Both the position numbers and the translations under genes were made by a program. A stretch of DNA of 64,000 nt from Chrysemys picta bellii (Eukaryota > Chordata > Testudines > Emydidae), in NCBI RefSeq assembly GCF_011386835.1, contig NC_088799.1, forward strand, positions 73,675,302-73,739,301, read 5' to 3'. How positions within the stretch are numbered: position 1 is the stretch's first letter; each line of letters opens with the position of its first letter. A model generated the notes under the pieces. It had not been told where the DNA came from and made no database searches. It saw only the letters and a list, made by a program, of their open reading frames with translations. Positions 1-11,150 of the stretch are shown in pieces.

Positions 1-364
1 TGTAAATGAAACACTAGCAAAATAGGAAGATAGCCTTGCAGTCTGATTTCCAACCTACAACAGTAGTCCGCTTTGACTATAGCTGCCATCAACCAAACGT
101 ATAACCTAAAATGCCATCTGGTAATAGATTTAAATGAAACAAAGAGAAGAGACTATCAATTTGATTTAGTCCATTAATTGTGGGGGGAAACCCATTCTGA
201 AATCTTAGATTTTGTGTCCTATTGGTGGTGGGTCTTCACAGCTATGAAGTACTAGAATATAGAATGACCCCTAAACACCTAAAATGAACCTACAGATCAC
301 CATAAACAGTAAAGATACTACTTAAATATGACACACATACCACACACCCATAGTATATCAACAA

Positions 365-475
365 TTTGCACTTCTATAACACCTTCCATTCTAAGATCTC
401 AAAGTAAGTCTGTGGCAGAGCCAAGAACAGAACTTGTATCTACTGATTTCTATTTCTGTGCTCTAATCTGGGTGT
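365..475 (+). repeat. Ancient SINE-like (MIR/CORE type) remnant
   Basis: The stretch reads like the diverged middle and end of an amniote MIR-type SINE: an 'ordered' phrase around cttctataacacctt, then the run resembling 'gtggcagagccaagaacagaactt'-type text that precedes the end of such elements. No target duplication can be seen. This is recognition by resemblance only; the rest of bases 1-364 shows nothing I can name. Confidence 0.3.
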
Positions 476-479
476 GTGG

Positions 480-1990
480 GTAGATCACAGGATGACTGTG
501 AGTCACCAAAGTGATGCATTTGGGGAAAAGGCAAAGGCAAACCTAGTACATACCAGGTGAAGCATTTCCAATGGAGAGAGAGAAGTATTAATGCCATTAT
601 ACAAAGAACTAGCAGGGCCGGCGCTTCCACTAGGTGACCCTAGGCAGTCGCCTAGGGCAGCAGGATTTGGGGGGGCAGCATTTTGCTGTCCCCGGTGGCA
701 ATTCGGCGGTGGGGGTCCTTCCGCTCAGCGTCTTCAGGGCGCTTCGGCGGCGGGTCCTTCATTCGCTCCAGGACCCGCCGCCGAAGCGCCCCGAAGACGC
801 GGAGTGGAAGGACCTCCGTCGCCGAATGCTCTGAGGAGGAGTGCTGCTGCCTAGGGCAGCAAAAACCCTGGCACCACTCCTGAGAACAAGCAATACCTTA
901 TTTGGAATACAGTGTACAATTCTGGTCACTCAGATTCATGAAAAATGAATTTAAACTGGAACATGTGCAGTGAAGAGACTAGGATGATCAGGGGAATGAA
1001 GGGCCTATCTGATGAGAGGAGACTGGAAGAGCCTTTCTTGTTTAGTCTAGCAAAAAAAAAAGGCTGAGAGGGTATATGATTGCTTTCTATAAATATATTA
1101 GGGGGCAAATACCAGGGAGGGTGAAGAGCAATTTAAGCTAAGGGACAAGGTTGTCATAAGAACAAATGGCAATAAACTGGCCATGAACAAATTCAGGCTG
1201 GAAATTAGAAAGTTTTTAATCATCAGAGAGGTAAGGTTTTAGAACAGCCTCCTAATAAAAGTTGTGAGGGCAAATAACTTAATTAGTTTCCAGAGAGAGT
1301 TGGACACATTTCTGAATGTGATTGTGTGTTGGGGTTGCTTTTGATGGTATGGTGCAGGGCTCAGCAGGCCTGGGGATCACTTCTGTTTTATGTCTTATGT
1401 TCCAAAATACTCAGCTGGCTTTCAGCTGGCTATCTGCAGGGGTCATAAAGAGACCCCTTTCCCCCTCCCCAGTGTACTTTGTTTCCTTCCTTTGAAGTAT
1501 CAGGGATGGCCATGGCTGGCGATGGGACATTGGACAGGGAGAGCCAGAGCTCTGAGGTGGCACCAAGCATTCTCTCTCTCAGGTGCTGTTTCTTGCTCAC
1601 ATGCTCAGGGTCTAACTAATTGCCAAATGTGGGGTTCAGAAGGAATTTTCCTCAGGTCAGATTACAGGAGTGACCTTGAGATTTTTGTTGTTTTTTGCCT
1701 TCCTCTGCAGTGTTTGGATGTGGGTCACTTACCAAGATTATCTGAGTATATCTCACTTAATCATTTCCCTGCCATTGCAGTGGCCACAAGCACTGGTGCA
1801 CCTCGGTACCTCCATTCTCTGCCTGTAGCACAGAATAGTCTAGTCTCCTAAGGACTGTAATATTTTGGTTTAATTTCAGGTGTTGGGCTTAGTGGGCGGG
1901 TGCTGAGTGGTGTTGGTGGCCTGTGATATACAGGAGGTCAGACTAGATGCTACGATGGTCTCTTCTGGCTTTAAACTCTGACTCTATAAC
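480..1990 (+). mobile_element. 5'-truncated CR1 LINE, plus strand, carrying a nested hAT MITE
   Basis: Bases 480-612 and 883-1350 encode a decayed C-terminal part of the CR1 reverse transcriptase ORF (the VPLYKAL-type stretch appears as MPLYKEL at 591-611, followed beyond the MITE by the YCVQFW-type region around 905-935). The remainder to about 1990 is CR1 3' UTR, ending in the typical text around ggaggtcagactagatg and a final 'tctgactctata'. Frames are broken by several stops and indels, so it makes no protein. The upstream cut at about 480 fits ordinary 5' truncation during target-primed reverse transcription. The hAT MITE at 613-882 splits it, so the CR1 is older than that MITE. Confidence 0.8.
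613..882. mobile_element. Non-autonomous hAT transposon (MITE), 270 bp
   Basis: The element starts CAGGGCCGGCGCT and ends CACCACTCCTG, with imperfect terminal inverted repeats. It is flanked by AGAACTAG (605-612) and AGAACAAG (883-890), an 8-bp target duplication with one mismatch, which is the hAT signature. Inside is a perfect inverted repeat of 22 bp (737-758 with 770-791) around an 11-nt loop. The open frames across it (591-883) are GC-rich read-through, not genes. The interior phrase beginning CAATTCGGCGG at 699 recurs in a hAT family with different termini at 50339-50533. Confidence 0.8.
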
Positions 1991-3232
1991 ATCTAGACCA
2001 TTGACTTAGACACACAGAAAGATAAGATACAATAGGTATGAATTAATTTGGCCTCAGATGTATTAATTTAACTCGTCTAGGATCTAGCTGGCAAAAAAAA
2101 AAGTCATGATTGCTTCCTTAATCACTTCTTCCTGGTGGAGGACTGCCATCATCCCCTCAGCTGGTCCCAGCCTGTTACTGGGACCCCACTGCCTCCCCTT
2201 GTGTGAGGGTTAAGGGGTTGGAGAAAGGGAGTTGTCTCCCTGCTGTGCCAGAAATTAGGAGCCCAACCTTGTTCCCCAACTTATTTAGGGGATGCCTTAT
2301 CCTATTCTGATTTATCAGGGAAACAAAATGCCTATGGAATGAGTACATTAACTGGACACCTGCCATGAGAGTGGGCTCAGGCTAGAGGGGAGAGGCAGGT
2401 GTGCCTTGATACCCTCCCCAATGTGCACAGGAGCAATGGCTTTCCTGAGGCCCACTGGCTCAGGTGATGCCTTCCTCCCCGGCTTGCTGACAACTCCCAG
2501 GCACCCCTTTCCCAACACCTGAAGGGAAGGGGACCCTTAAAGGATCCACTGCCCTTTCTTCCACCAATCCAGACAAAAGGTTCCTGTCTCATTGTAATGA
2601 GCACAGTAGGTCACTGTTTGTAGGTGCTAATTAATCCTGTCCATGTCATACTAAACAGGCCAATATAACAATTCCTACAGTCATGTTTTTGTTCTCAAAC
2701 TGCTAATCACTACATTGGTAGAAACAAATCAGTTAATCAGTTTGTAAAGGTGCAATGTCCTACAAACGGGAATCCTAATCAATTGACATAAAAAACAAAC
2801 AACAGAAATTGCAGTCCTCTTAATAGGTTTCAAATGCTCAATCTACCAATATTAACAAGCCAGAATCTGCTCCACTTCCCATCATACTTTACTAAACAAA
2901 AAAATAAACACTTTATAATAACTACTGAGTTGAATCATCTTGAAAAGATTCTGTCACAGATGGCTTTTCCTTATCTATTTCCAGTAGCAAACTATTCGCA
3001 TGTCTGTTTGTTATTCTCTTCCTCAGACTCTGTGGGTCAGCTGTCCTAGGTTTATCATTTTAGCTCTGTGATGGAAGAAGAAGAGCTAAGCTCAGACAAA
3101 AATACTACCATACACGGAAAATAGATTCATCCATATCTAAACATCATTGGTCCAATAGAGAACCTGTTAACATTAACCTCAGTTTCTCTGTTAGCAATTA
3201 AGCTGAGGCTTCCCATTATTGTTAAAGCACTT
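1991..3232. other. No gene recognised
   Basis: Unique-looking, moderately AT-rich DNA. I see short A-runs (2090-2102) and small chance reading frames but no recognisable protein, RNA gene or repeat boundary. Confidence 0.4.
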
Positions 3233-3621
3233 TTAGGCCTGGTCTACACTATGACTTTAATTCGGATTTAGCAGCGTTAATTCAAATTAACCCTGTACCC
3301 GTCCACACAATGGAGCCATTTATTTAGAAATAAAGGGCTCTTAAAATCGATTTCTGTACTCCACCCTGACGAGCGGAGTAGCGCCAAAATCGATTTTGTC
3401 AATTCGAATTAGGGTTAGTGTGGCCGCAATTCGATGGTATTGGCCTCCGGGAGCTGTCCCAGAGTGCACCATTGTGACCGCTCTGGACAGCAATCTGAAC
3501 TCGCATGCACTGGCCAGGTAGACAGGAAAAGCCCCAGGAAAATTTGAATTTCATTTCCTGTTTGCCCAGCATGGAGAGCACAGGTGACCACAGATAGCTC
3601 AGCTCATCAGCACAGGTAACC

Positions 3622-5756
3622 ATGCAGGCCGATAATCGAAAAAGAGCACCAGCATGGACCGTACGGGAGGTACTGGATCTGATCACTATATGGGGAGAGG
3701 ATTCAGTGCTAGCAGAACTTCGTTCTAAAAGACGAAATGCCAAAACTTTTGAAAAAATCTCCAAGGGCATGATGGAGAGAGGCCACAATAGGGACTCAGA
3801 TCAGTGCCGCGTGAAAGTCAAGGAGCTCAGACAAGCCTATCAAAAAACAAAGGAGGCAAACGGTCACTCCGGGTCAGAGCCACGGACATGCCGCTTCTAC
3901 GCTGAGCTGCATGCAATTCTAGGGGGGGCCGCCACCACTACCCTACCTGTGACCGTGGATTCCGGGTCGGGGATAGTCTCATCAGCTACACCTGAGGATT
4001 CTGCGGATGGGGAAGAGGAGGAGAAGGAGGAGGACGAGCTTGCAGAGAGCACCCAGCACTCCGTTCTCCCCAACAGCCAGGATCTTTTTCTCAGCCTGAC
4101 TGAAGTACCCTCCCAACCCAGTATCCAAGACCATGACCACATGGAAGGGACCTCAGGTGAGTTTACCTTTTAAAATATAAAACTTGTTTTAAAAGCAAGC
4201 ATTTTTTAATGATTACTTTGCCCTGAGGACTTGGGATGCATTCGCGGCCAGTACAGCTACTGGAAAAGTCTGTTAACATGTCTGGGGATGGAGCGGAAAT
4301 CCTCCAGGGACATCTCCATGAAGCTCTCCTGGAGGTACTCCAAAAGCCTTGCCACAAGGTTTCTGGGCAGTGCAGCCTTATTCCGTCCTCAATGGTAGGA
4401 CACTTGACCATGCCATGCTTGCAGCAAGTAATCTGGTATCATTTCCTGACAAAGCCTGGCAGCGTATGGTCCCGGTGTTTGCTGGCATTCAAGCAACATC
4501 GGTTCTTTATCTTGCTGTGTAATCCTCAGGAGAGTGATATCGCTCATGGTAACCTGGTTGAAATACGGGAACTTAATTAAGGGGACAGAGGTGGCTGTTC
4601 CTACTGGGCTGTTTGCCTGTGGCTGAAAAGAAATCCTTTCCTGCAGTTAGCCAAGCGCAGGGGGGGAATTGGCCCTGAGCTTTTCGCATTTGGCTAGCAG
4701 GGATCTTCCCTGTTACCAGCCATGCGGTGGGGGGAGGGGTACAGCGATCATCCCAGAGAATTCATGGCGGGAGGGGGGGCGGGGAGGTTAGTTTGGTTTC
4801 TGCAGGGATCTTCCCTGATACCTGCCACGCGGTGGGGGGAGGGATAAAGCGATCATCCCAGAGAATTCATGGCGGGAGCGGGGGTAGGGGGGGTTAGTTT
4901 CGTTTCTGCAGGGATCTTCCCTGATACCTGCCACAGGGTGGGAGGAGGGATAAAGCGATCATCCCAGAGAATTGGATGGGGGGGAGGTTAGTTTGTTTTC
5001 TGCTGCTGAAGGTTAACAGGAAAACCGCAGCAGTCAACGGGCTTTGCTTGGTATGTGGGAAAGGAGGGCGCAGAAGCCGAAAGACAATGGCTTACCATGG
5101 CTGCATACAAGCTGAATTCTGTTGCCCGGACCTGCGTCTGTGATCTCTAACACCAAAGCCACAGGCACTCAATATTAAGATGGAAAATGTGACCTTGTAC
5201 TGAAATCACATGTGCTATGTAATGTGAATAGTGTTTTTCACCATGAAAGAGTATAAGCATTGTTCTGTAAAATGTATCATTTTAAAAACTTCTCTCCTTT
5301 TTTTCAACCTTCCCTCCAGCAGCTGCAAATTTTTCAAGCCTCCCTCCTCCGTCCCGAAGGCTATCTCAGATAAGGCGTCGGAAAAAGAGGACGCAAGATG
5401 AGATGTTCGCGGAAATAATGGAATGCACCCGCAATGAAAGAGCTCATTTGAATGAGTGGAAGGACACTGTATCTAAATTTAGGAAAGATACCAGTGAACG
5501 TGAGGTCATGAGGGACGCTCGAGATGAGAGGTGGCAGGCTGCAACGCTGGGGCTGCTGCGTGAGCAAACAGACATGCTCCGGCCTCTGGTGGAGCTTCAG
5601 GAACGGCAGCAGGATGACAGAGTGCCGCTGCAGCCGCTGTATAACCTCCCTCCCCCCTCACCATGTTTCATATCCTCCTCACCCAGACGTGTAAGAACGC
5701 GGGGGGGGGGGAGGCTCAGTGCACCCTCCCACTCCACCCCAGTGGACAGCCAATGA
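3622..5756 (+). CDS. Harbinger accessory Myb/SANT-like DNA-binding protein, two exons
   Basis: Exon 1 runs 3622-4156 and exon 2 5320-5756 (stop TGA). The donor is CAG|GTGAGT at 4154-4162 and the acceptor follows a long pyrimidine tract at 5291-5319. The splice joins phase 1 without a stop and gives about 323 residues. Residues 9-105 form a Myb/SANT-like trihelical domain (W12, W24, then a basic K/R-rich helix and a CRFYAEL-type end). Residues 127-145 are strongly acidic. Exon 2 opens with an RRRKKR basic patch, a possible nuclear signal, then a charged, probably coiled-coil helix and a proline-rich tail. In Harbinger elements this protein binds transposon ends and carries the transposase into the nucleus. 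It is intact if spliced as proposed; a run of 10 or more G near 5700 is a possible error site. An unspliced reading stops at 4171-4173 after 183 codons. Confidence 0.8.
4698..5003 (+). repeat. Three-unit minisatellite inside the Myb-gene intron
   Basis: Three copies of a roughly 105-bp unit begin with CAGGGATCTTCCCTG at 4698, 4803 and 4909, continue through a GATCATCCCAGAGAATT segment, and end in a G-rich stretch. The units differ mainly in the number of G residues. All lie within the intron of the plus-strand gene. Confidence 0.8.
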
Positions 5757-5866
5757 AAAGGCTGTCATTATATTGAATTTGTTCAGTGGCCTTTTACTTC
5801 CTTCCTATCCTCCTCCCAAACCTCACCCAGATTACCTTGGTTCTCTCCCTATGTTTATAATCAGTT

Positions 5867-5906
5867 AATAAAGAATACATGATTTTTAAACGATAGTGAC
5901 TTTATT
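5867..5906. terminator. Back-to-back poly(A) signals of convergent Harbinger genes
   Basis: AATAAA on the plus strand (5867-5872) follows the Myb-like gene by 110 bases. AATAAA on the minus strand (read as TTTATT at 5901-5906) follows the transposase stop by about 105 bases. The two signals face each other 28 bp apart, so the two transcripts should overlap tail to tail. Confidence 0.6.
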
Positions 5907-6011
5907 TCCTTTGAAAGAAAGCTGGGGGAACGGGGAGGGTGGGTTCCTTACAGAGAATGAATGAGTCAATAAAGGGGGTGGGTTTTCATGAAGGAGAAAC
6001 AAACAGAAATT

Positions 6012-7301
6012 TCACACTGTAGCCTGGCCAGTCATGAAACTGGTTTTCAAAGCCTCTCTGATGCACAGCGCTTCCTGGTGTGCTCTTCTAATCGCCCTGG
6101 TGTCTGGCTGAGCGTAATCAGCAGCCAGGCGATTTGCCTCAGCCTCCCACCCTGCCATAAAGGTCTCCCCCTTACTTTTACAGAGATTGTGGAGCACACA
6201 GCAAGCAGAAATAACAATGGGGAGATTTCTTTGGCTGAGGTCAGAGCGAGTCAGTAGCGATCGCCAGTGACCTTTTAAATGGCCAAATGCACATTCTACC
6301 ACCATTCTGCACTTGCTCAGCCTGTAGTTAAACAGCTCCTGACTCCTGTCCAGGCTGCCTGTGTATGGCTTCATGAGCCATGGCATTAAGGGGTAGGCTG
6401 GGTCCCCAAGAATAACTATTGGCATTTCAACATCCCCAACGGTTATTTTCTGGTCCGGGAAGTAAGTCCCTTGCTGCAGCCCTTTAAACAGAGTAGTGTT
6501 CCTGAAGCCGCGAGCGTCATGAACCTTTCCCGGCCAGCCCACGTTGATGTTGGTGAAACATCCTTTGTGATCCACAAGTGCTAGCAGCACCATTGAAAAG
6601 TACCCCTTGCGGTTTATGTACTGGTGCTCCGGTGCCAAGATAGGGATGTGGGTTCCATCTATCACCCCACCACAGTTAGGGAATCCCATTGCAGCAAAGC
6701 CATCCACTATGACCTGCACATCTCCCAGAGTCACTAGCTTTCGTAGCAGCACCTGAGTGATTGCATTGGCTACTTGCATCACAGTAGCCCCCACAGTAGA
6801 TTTGCTCACTCCAAATTGATTCCCGACTGACCGGTAGCTGTCTGGCGTTGCAAGCTTCCACAGGGCTATTGCCACTCGCTTCTCAACTGTGAGGGCTGCT
6901 CTCATCTTGGTATTCTGGCGCTTCAGGGCGGGGGAAAGCAAGTCACAAAGTTCCAAGAAAGTGCCCTTACGCATGCGAAAGTTTCGCAGCCACTGGGAAT
7001 CGCCCCACACCTACAACACTATGCGGTCCCACCAGTCTGTGCTTGTTTCCCGGGCCCAGAATCGGCGTTCCACGGCTATAACCTGTCCCATTAACAGCAT
7101 GATCTCCAAAGCACCGGGTCCCGCGGTTCGATAGAATTCCATGTCCATATCCTCATCACTCTCGTCACCGCGCTGCTGTAGCCTGCTCCTCGCCGCCTGG
7201 TTTTCCAGGTTCTTGTTCAGCATAAACTGCACGATAAGGCGCGAGGTATTTACAATGTTCATGACTGCTGTCTTGAGCTGAGCGGGCTCCATGCTTGCCA
7301 T
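6012..7301 (-). pseudogene. Harbinger DDE transposase with one in-frame stop
   Basis: This is a HARBI1-type transposase that would bind and cut the transposon ends. I place the start at the ATG at 7301-7299 (MASMEP), although the frame stays open to 7469. After 96 codons there is a TAG at 7013-7011, then the same frame continues for 332 codons to 6012. In the part after the stop I count a helix-turn-helix-like segment at residues 58-80 (SYRSVGNQFGVSKSTV), then D118 (VIDGTHI), HDAR at 164-167, D203 (LGDPAYP) and E239 (ECAFGHLKG), the expected DDE set. No frameshift is visible, so a single C-to-T change (CAG to TAG) would explain the break. The first ATG after the stop is 13 codons in, so a shortened protein could still carry the whole catalytic core. 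It converges on the Myb-like gene. Confidence 0.85.
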
Positions 7302-7895
7302 GGTATGGCGTCTGCACTGTTCACCCAGGAAAAAGGCGCGAAAATGGTTGTCTGCCGTTGCTTCCTGGAGAGGGGGGAGGATATACCCAGAACCACCCGC
7401 GACAATGTTTTTGACCCCATCAGGCATTGGGATCTCAACCCAGAATTCCAATGGGTAATAGCTACCCACAGTGCAACGCTCCGGAAATCAACGCTAGCCC
7501 CAGTACATGGACGCACACCTCCGAATTAATGTGCTTAGTGTGGCCGCATACATTCGACTTTATACAATCTGTTTCCCAAATTCGAATTATATAAATTCGG
7601 ATTAATCCCGTAGTGTAGACATACCCTTAGATTAAATGTGCAGTAGTCACTGGAAAGTCAACAGTTGCTAGAACCTAGTATCTGAGATGCTGTAGTTGTT
7701 TCCTATTCTAAGTGGTGCAAATATCTGTGATATTCCTATTGCACATTGTGACAAGTAGGTAAATGTTAACGTCTTAATGTTGACCATTCTAAGTCCTAAA
7801 TCTCATCATTATGTGTTATCCTGTTTGTGAGGTCTGTTCCTTACAAGTGACCTATCTATAATGAATTGGTGCTTTTAGGCTAGTTCCTAGTATCT

Positions 7896-8128
7896 AGTAT
7901 CAGAGGGGTAGCCGTGTTAGTCTGAATCTGTAAAAAGCAACAGAGGGTCCTGTGGCACCTTTGAGACTAACAGAAGTACTGGGAGCATAAGCTTTCGTGG
8001 GTAAGAACCTCACTTCTTCAGATGCAAGTCTGACTTGCATCTGAAGAAGTGAGGTTCTTACCCACGAAAGCTTATGCTCCCAGTACTTCTGTTAGTCTCA
8101 AAGGTGCCACAGGACCCTCTGTTGCTCC
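7896..8128 (-). mobile_element. Short Penelope-like element tail in inverted-arm form
   Basis: The piece is flanked by an exact 12-bp target duplication, TTCCTAGTATCT, at 7884-7895 and 8129-8140. From 7936 to 8126 it is a perfect palindrome: 95-bp arms around a single T at 8031. Each arm carries the gcataagctttcgtgg and cacttcttcagatgca phrases of turtle PLE tails. The left side has 40 extra bases (7896-7935) that match, on the minus strand, the terminal extension of the large PLE at 26301-26344, sharing CAGACTAACACGGCT. The right arm lacks that extension. It encodes nothing. Confidence 0.85.
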
Positions 8129-8140
8129 TTCCTAGTATCT

Positions 8141-9876
8141 GTATCACTAACCCCACCAGTTCTCTGCATTTCCTTGTTTTTGGTCTTTGCTAAGAGGTAA
8201 ATGTGACAGAAACCATGGTGATGAGTACAGTATAAAAACCTAGATAGAATAATTTATTTTAATTAATTATCTTGGAGAATGAATTACCTCCTAAAGAAGG
8301 CCCTTCCAGATCAGGGATATAAATTGACTTAACACTATCAAGGACTATAATACAGCCCTGATTTTCTAAACTCAGTTTAACCAAAAGTCAGCTGAAATCT
8401 GGAAGTATTGCAAAACTCACAAAACAGCCTGGTGTCTTAGTACTTCAAATTCCATTTCCACGCCTAAAAGGTTGGGATGAGTTATGCATCCAGATATTGG
8501 GATATTTAATTTATTTATCTAGGCTCATTTCCCCGCCATCACCCTAGCTCTTTGAGGTTTGGCCATCACTAATCCTAATGCCTTTGCATCAGTTGCAAGA
8601 CCTTTCCCTAGTAGAGCTCATTGCATGCCTGATGAAAGAAACCATCGATTCTTCTCTCAAATCTTCTTTAATTTGGCCCACTAAAGAGACTGCAATGTCC
8701 ACAAGTTAGTACAGTGGGACTGATTTGGGTTCTTTTCCTCACTCTGCCGCTGACACACTTTGTGACCTTGAGCAAGACATGTAAAGGGAGGTTTTCAAAG
8801 GCAAAAATGGCTAAACATCTATTTCTCTCTCTCAATTAATCTGTGCCTCAGTGCAACCACCTATCAAATGGTATTCATAAAGCACTTTGAAATCTCAAAC
8901 ATAATTTTAAAATGTTAGGAGTATTCGTTTTATTTTATGATACCAGAAGTAGAGCTTTTTTTCAACAAATCTCTGCTTCTGGTACCTCAGGACAAAGGCC
9001 AGAGTCTGGTTGGTTTGTTTGTGTTCCTGTTTGCAAGTTAACCAAATTTATTTTCACCTCTCAAAGTCTGACTCTGTTTGGTTTGAAGGAAAATGGAACA
9101 TTCATGTCAGTTCTAATTTTATCCAAACCAGTTCTCCCATCACTAAGGAAGACCCACTGTAGACATTCTCACAGCAGGCAGGAAGCAGGACCCAGCAAAG
9201 TAACATTCCATCAGGAAAGCATCAGCATGCTACTGAAAAGCAATCACTGAATGACAGAATAATGCTTTTCTTTAATGTGCTCAACTTTCAAAAAACTACA
9301 GCAGAAAGATAATCCTTCAAACAGCAAAGACTATGGGTGTCCAGTTAAACAGAAATTACCTTACAGAGGTGAAGCTTGTCTATTACTTAATGCTAAATTA
9401 ATGCTAATAAATCTTCCTTTTGATTTTGTTTTGATGCAGAAGACAACTCAGTCTAACATCTCTTGCAACCAGCCATAGATAATATTCTCTTTCTGCCTCA
9501 CCTGCTCCCAACCGTGAAATAAATTAGGCTTCTCACATAATCTTTTTTTTTTTAATTTGAGTCATAAAATGAGACATGGTAAAAAGGAGCATTCATCAAA
9601 AATACTGAGTCCCAAGTACTAAAGTTCTGAACTATACAGCATACAAATGAATATATTTCTTTAAAACACACAACTTTTACTTTATTAATTCTAATACAGC
9701 CACCTTTAGCCATGATTTCCAAGTGCATTACAAAAAGTAAGGACTCTATAACACTGGTATAGATTGGTACGCAAAAAGGCATTGTCTGTGATACAGGGGG
9801 TGTAGAAGAAGGTACCATGCCATGGTTGTGATACACTGTACCTCAATGTAGCAGCCTGCAACCCCCATATTCAACA
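8141..9876. other. No gene recognised; one ancient SINE-like stretch
   Basis: Bases 8745-8905 resemble a diverged MIR-type SINE (a 'tgtgaccttgagcaag' phrase, then 'ctgtgcctcagtg', then 'aaagcactttgaaatctc'). The rest is AT-rich and unassigned; reading frames here have no recognisable content. Confidence 0.35.
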
Positions 9877-9879
9877 TTT

Positions 9880-11150
9880 AAGAACATAAGCACACAAGAA
9901 CGGCCATACTGAGTCAGATAAAAGGTCGATCTAGCCCAGTATCCTGTCTCCCAACAGTGGCCAATGCCAGGTGGTTCAGAGCAAATGAACAGAACAAGTG
10001 ATCACCAAGTGATCCATTCCCAGCTTATGGCAAAACCAGGCTCAGGATACCATCCTTGCCCATCCTGGCTAATAGCCAATGATGGACCTATATTCCAAGA
10101 ACTTATTTAGTTCTTTTTTCAACCCTGTTATAGTCTTGGCCTTCACAACATCCTCTGGCAAAGAGTTCCACAGGTTGACTGTGCATTGGATGAATACTTC
10201 CTTCTGTTTGTTTTAAACCTGCTGCCTATTAATTTCATTTGGTGACCCCTAGTTCTTATGTTATGAGAAGTAATAAACAACACTTTCTTATGTACTTTCT
10301 CCAGTCATGATTTTATAGACCTCTATCATATACCCCCTTAGCCATCTCTTTTCTAAACTGAAAATCCCAGTCTTATTAATTGCTCCTCATATGGAAGCTG
10401 TTCCATATCCCTAATCATTTTTGTTTCCCTTTTCTCTACCTTTTCCAATTCACAATATATCTTTTTGAGATACAGCAACCACATCTGCATGCAGTATTCA
10501 AGATTGATTTATATAGAGGTAATATGATATTTTATCTCTCTTGCTGGTAACAGCTAATTTAGAGCCCATCATTGTATATGTATAGTTGAAATTGTTTTCC
10601 AATATGCATTACTTTGCATTTATCAACATTACATTTCATCTGCCATTTTGTTGCCCAGTCACCCAGTTTTGTGAGGTCCTTTTGTAACTCTTCAAAGTCT
10701 CCTTTGGACTTAACTATCTTGAGTAGTTTTGTATCAGGTGCAAATTTTGCCAGCTCCCTGTTTACTCCTTTTTCGAGATCATTTATGACCATATTGAACA
10801 GTGCTGGTCTCAGTGCAGATCCTTCCGGGACACCACTATTTACCTTTATCCATTCTGAAAACTGACCATTTATTCCTACCCTTTGTTTTCTATCTTTTAA
10901 CCAGTTACTGATCCCTGAGAGGACCTTCCTTCTTATCCCATGACAGCTTACTTTTCTTATGAGCCTTTGGTGAGAGACCTTGTCAGACGCTTTCCGAAAA
11001 TCTAAGTACACTATATCCACTGGATTACCCTTGTCTACATGCTTGTTAACCCCCTCAAAGAATTCTAGTCAATTGGTGAGGCATGATTTCCCTTTACAAA
11101 AACCATGCTGACTCTTCTTTATGTAATTAAAAAGAAGCACCCTTTAAAAC
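9880..11150 (-). mobile_element. Decayed L3/CR1-type LINE, minus strand
   Basis: The longest surviving frame (11020-10559) shows the reverse transcriptase palm: DIVYLDFRKA (motif A), then GVPEGSALRPALFNMVINDLE (motif B region, partly mutated), then AKFAPDTK where the catalytic FADD would be, so the first active aspartate has become proline. Downstream on the minus strand (10558 to 9880) is the remaining ORF and 3' UTR, broken by stops. The copy is dead. The same family, also on the minus strand, recurs at 47790-48960. Confidence 0.8.

Larger units (their letters stand above)
3236..7626. mobile_element. Full-length PIF/Harbinger DNA transposon with two genes
   Basis: A 4.4-kb element bounded by TTA target duplications at 3233-3235 and 7627-7629. 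The terminal inverted repeats are diverged but share GTCTACACTA near each tip, then AT-rich subterminal sequence. A further motif, TTAGTGTGGCCGCA, occurs near both ends in the same orientation (about 3414 and 7536). It holds the two genes known for Harbinger: a Myb/SANT-like DNA-binding protein on the plus strand (3622-5756, one intron) and a DDE transposase on the minus strand (6012-7301). In this superfamily both proteins are needed for movement. Smaller relatives with TTA/TAA duplications in the window (34831-35116, 50671-50895) could be mobilised by such an element, though I cannot show that this family did so. Confidence 0.9.

Noticed and set aside
591..883. Three overlapping plus-strand open frames of 66-87 codons
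   Set aside because: They lie in a GC-rich hAT MITE with palindromic interior and its CR1 flank; no domain and no conserved frame.
3399..3788. Minus-strand open frame of 129 codons opposite the Harbinger accessory gene
   Set aside because: Shadow of exon 1 on the other strand; composition and content are not protein-like.
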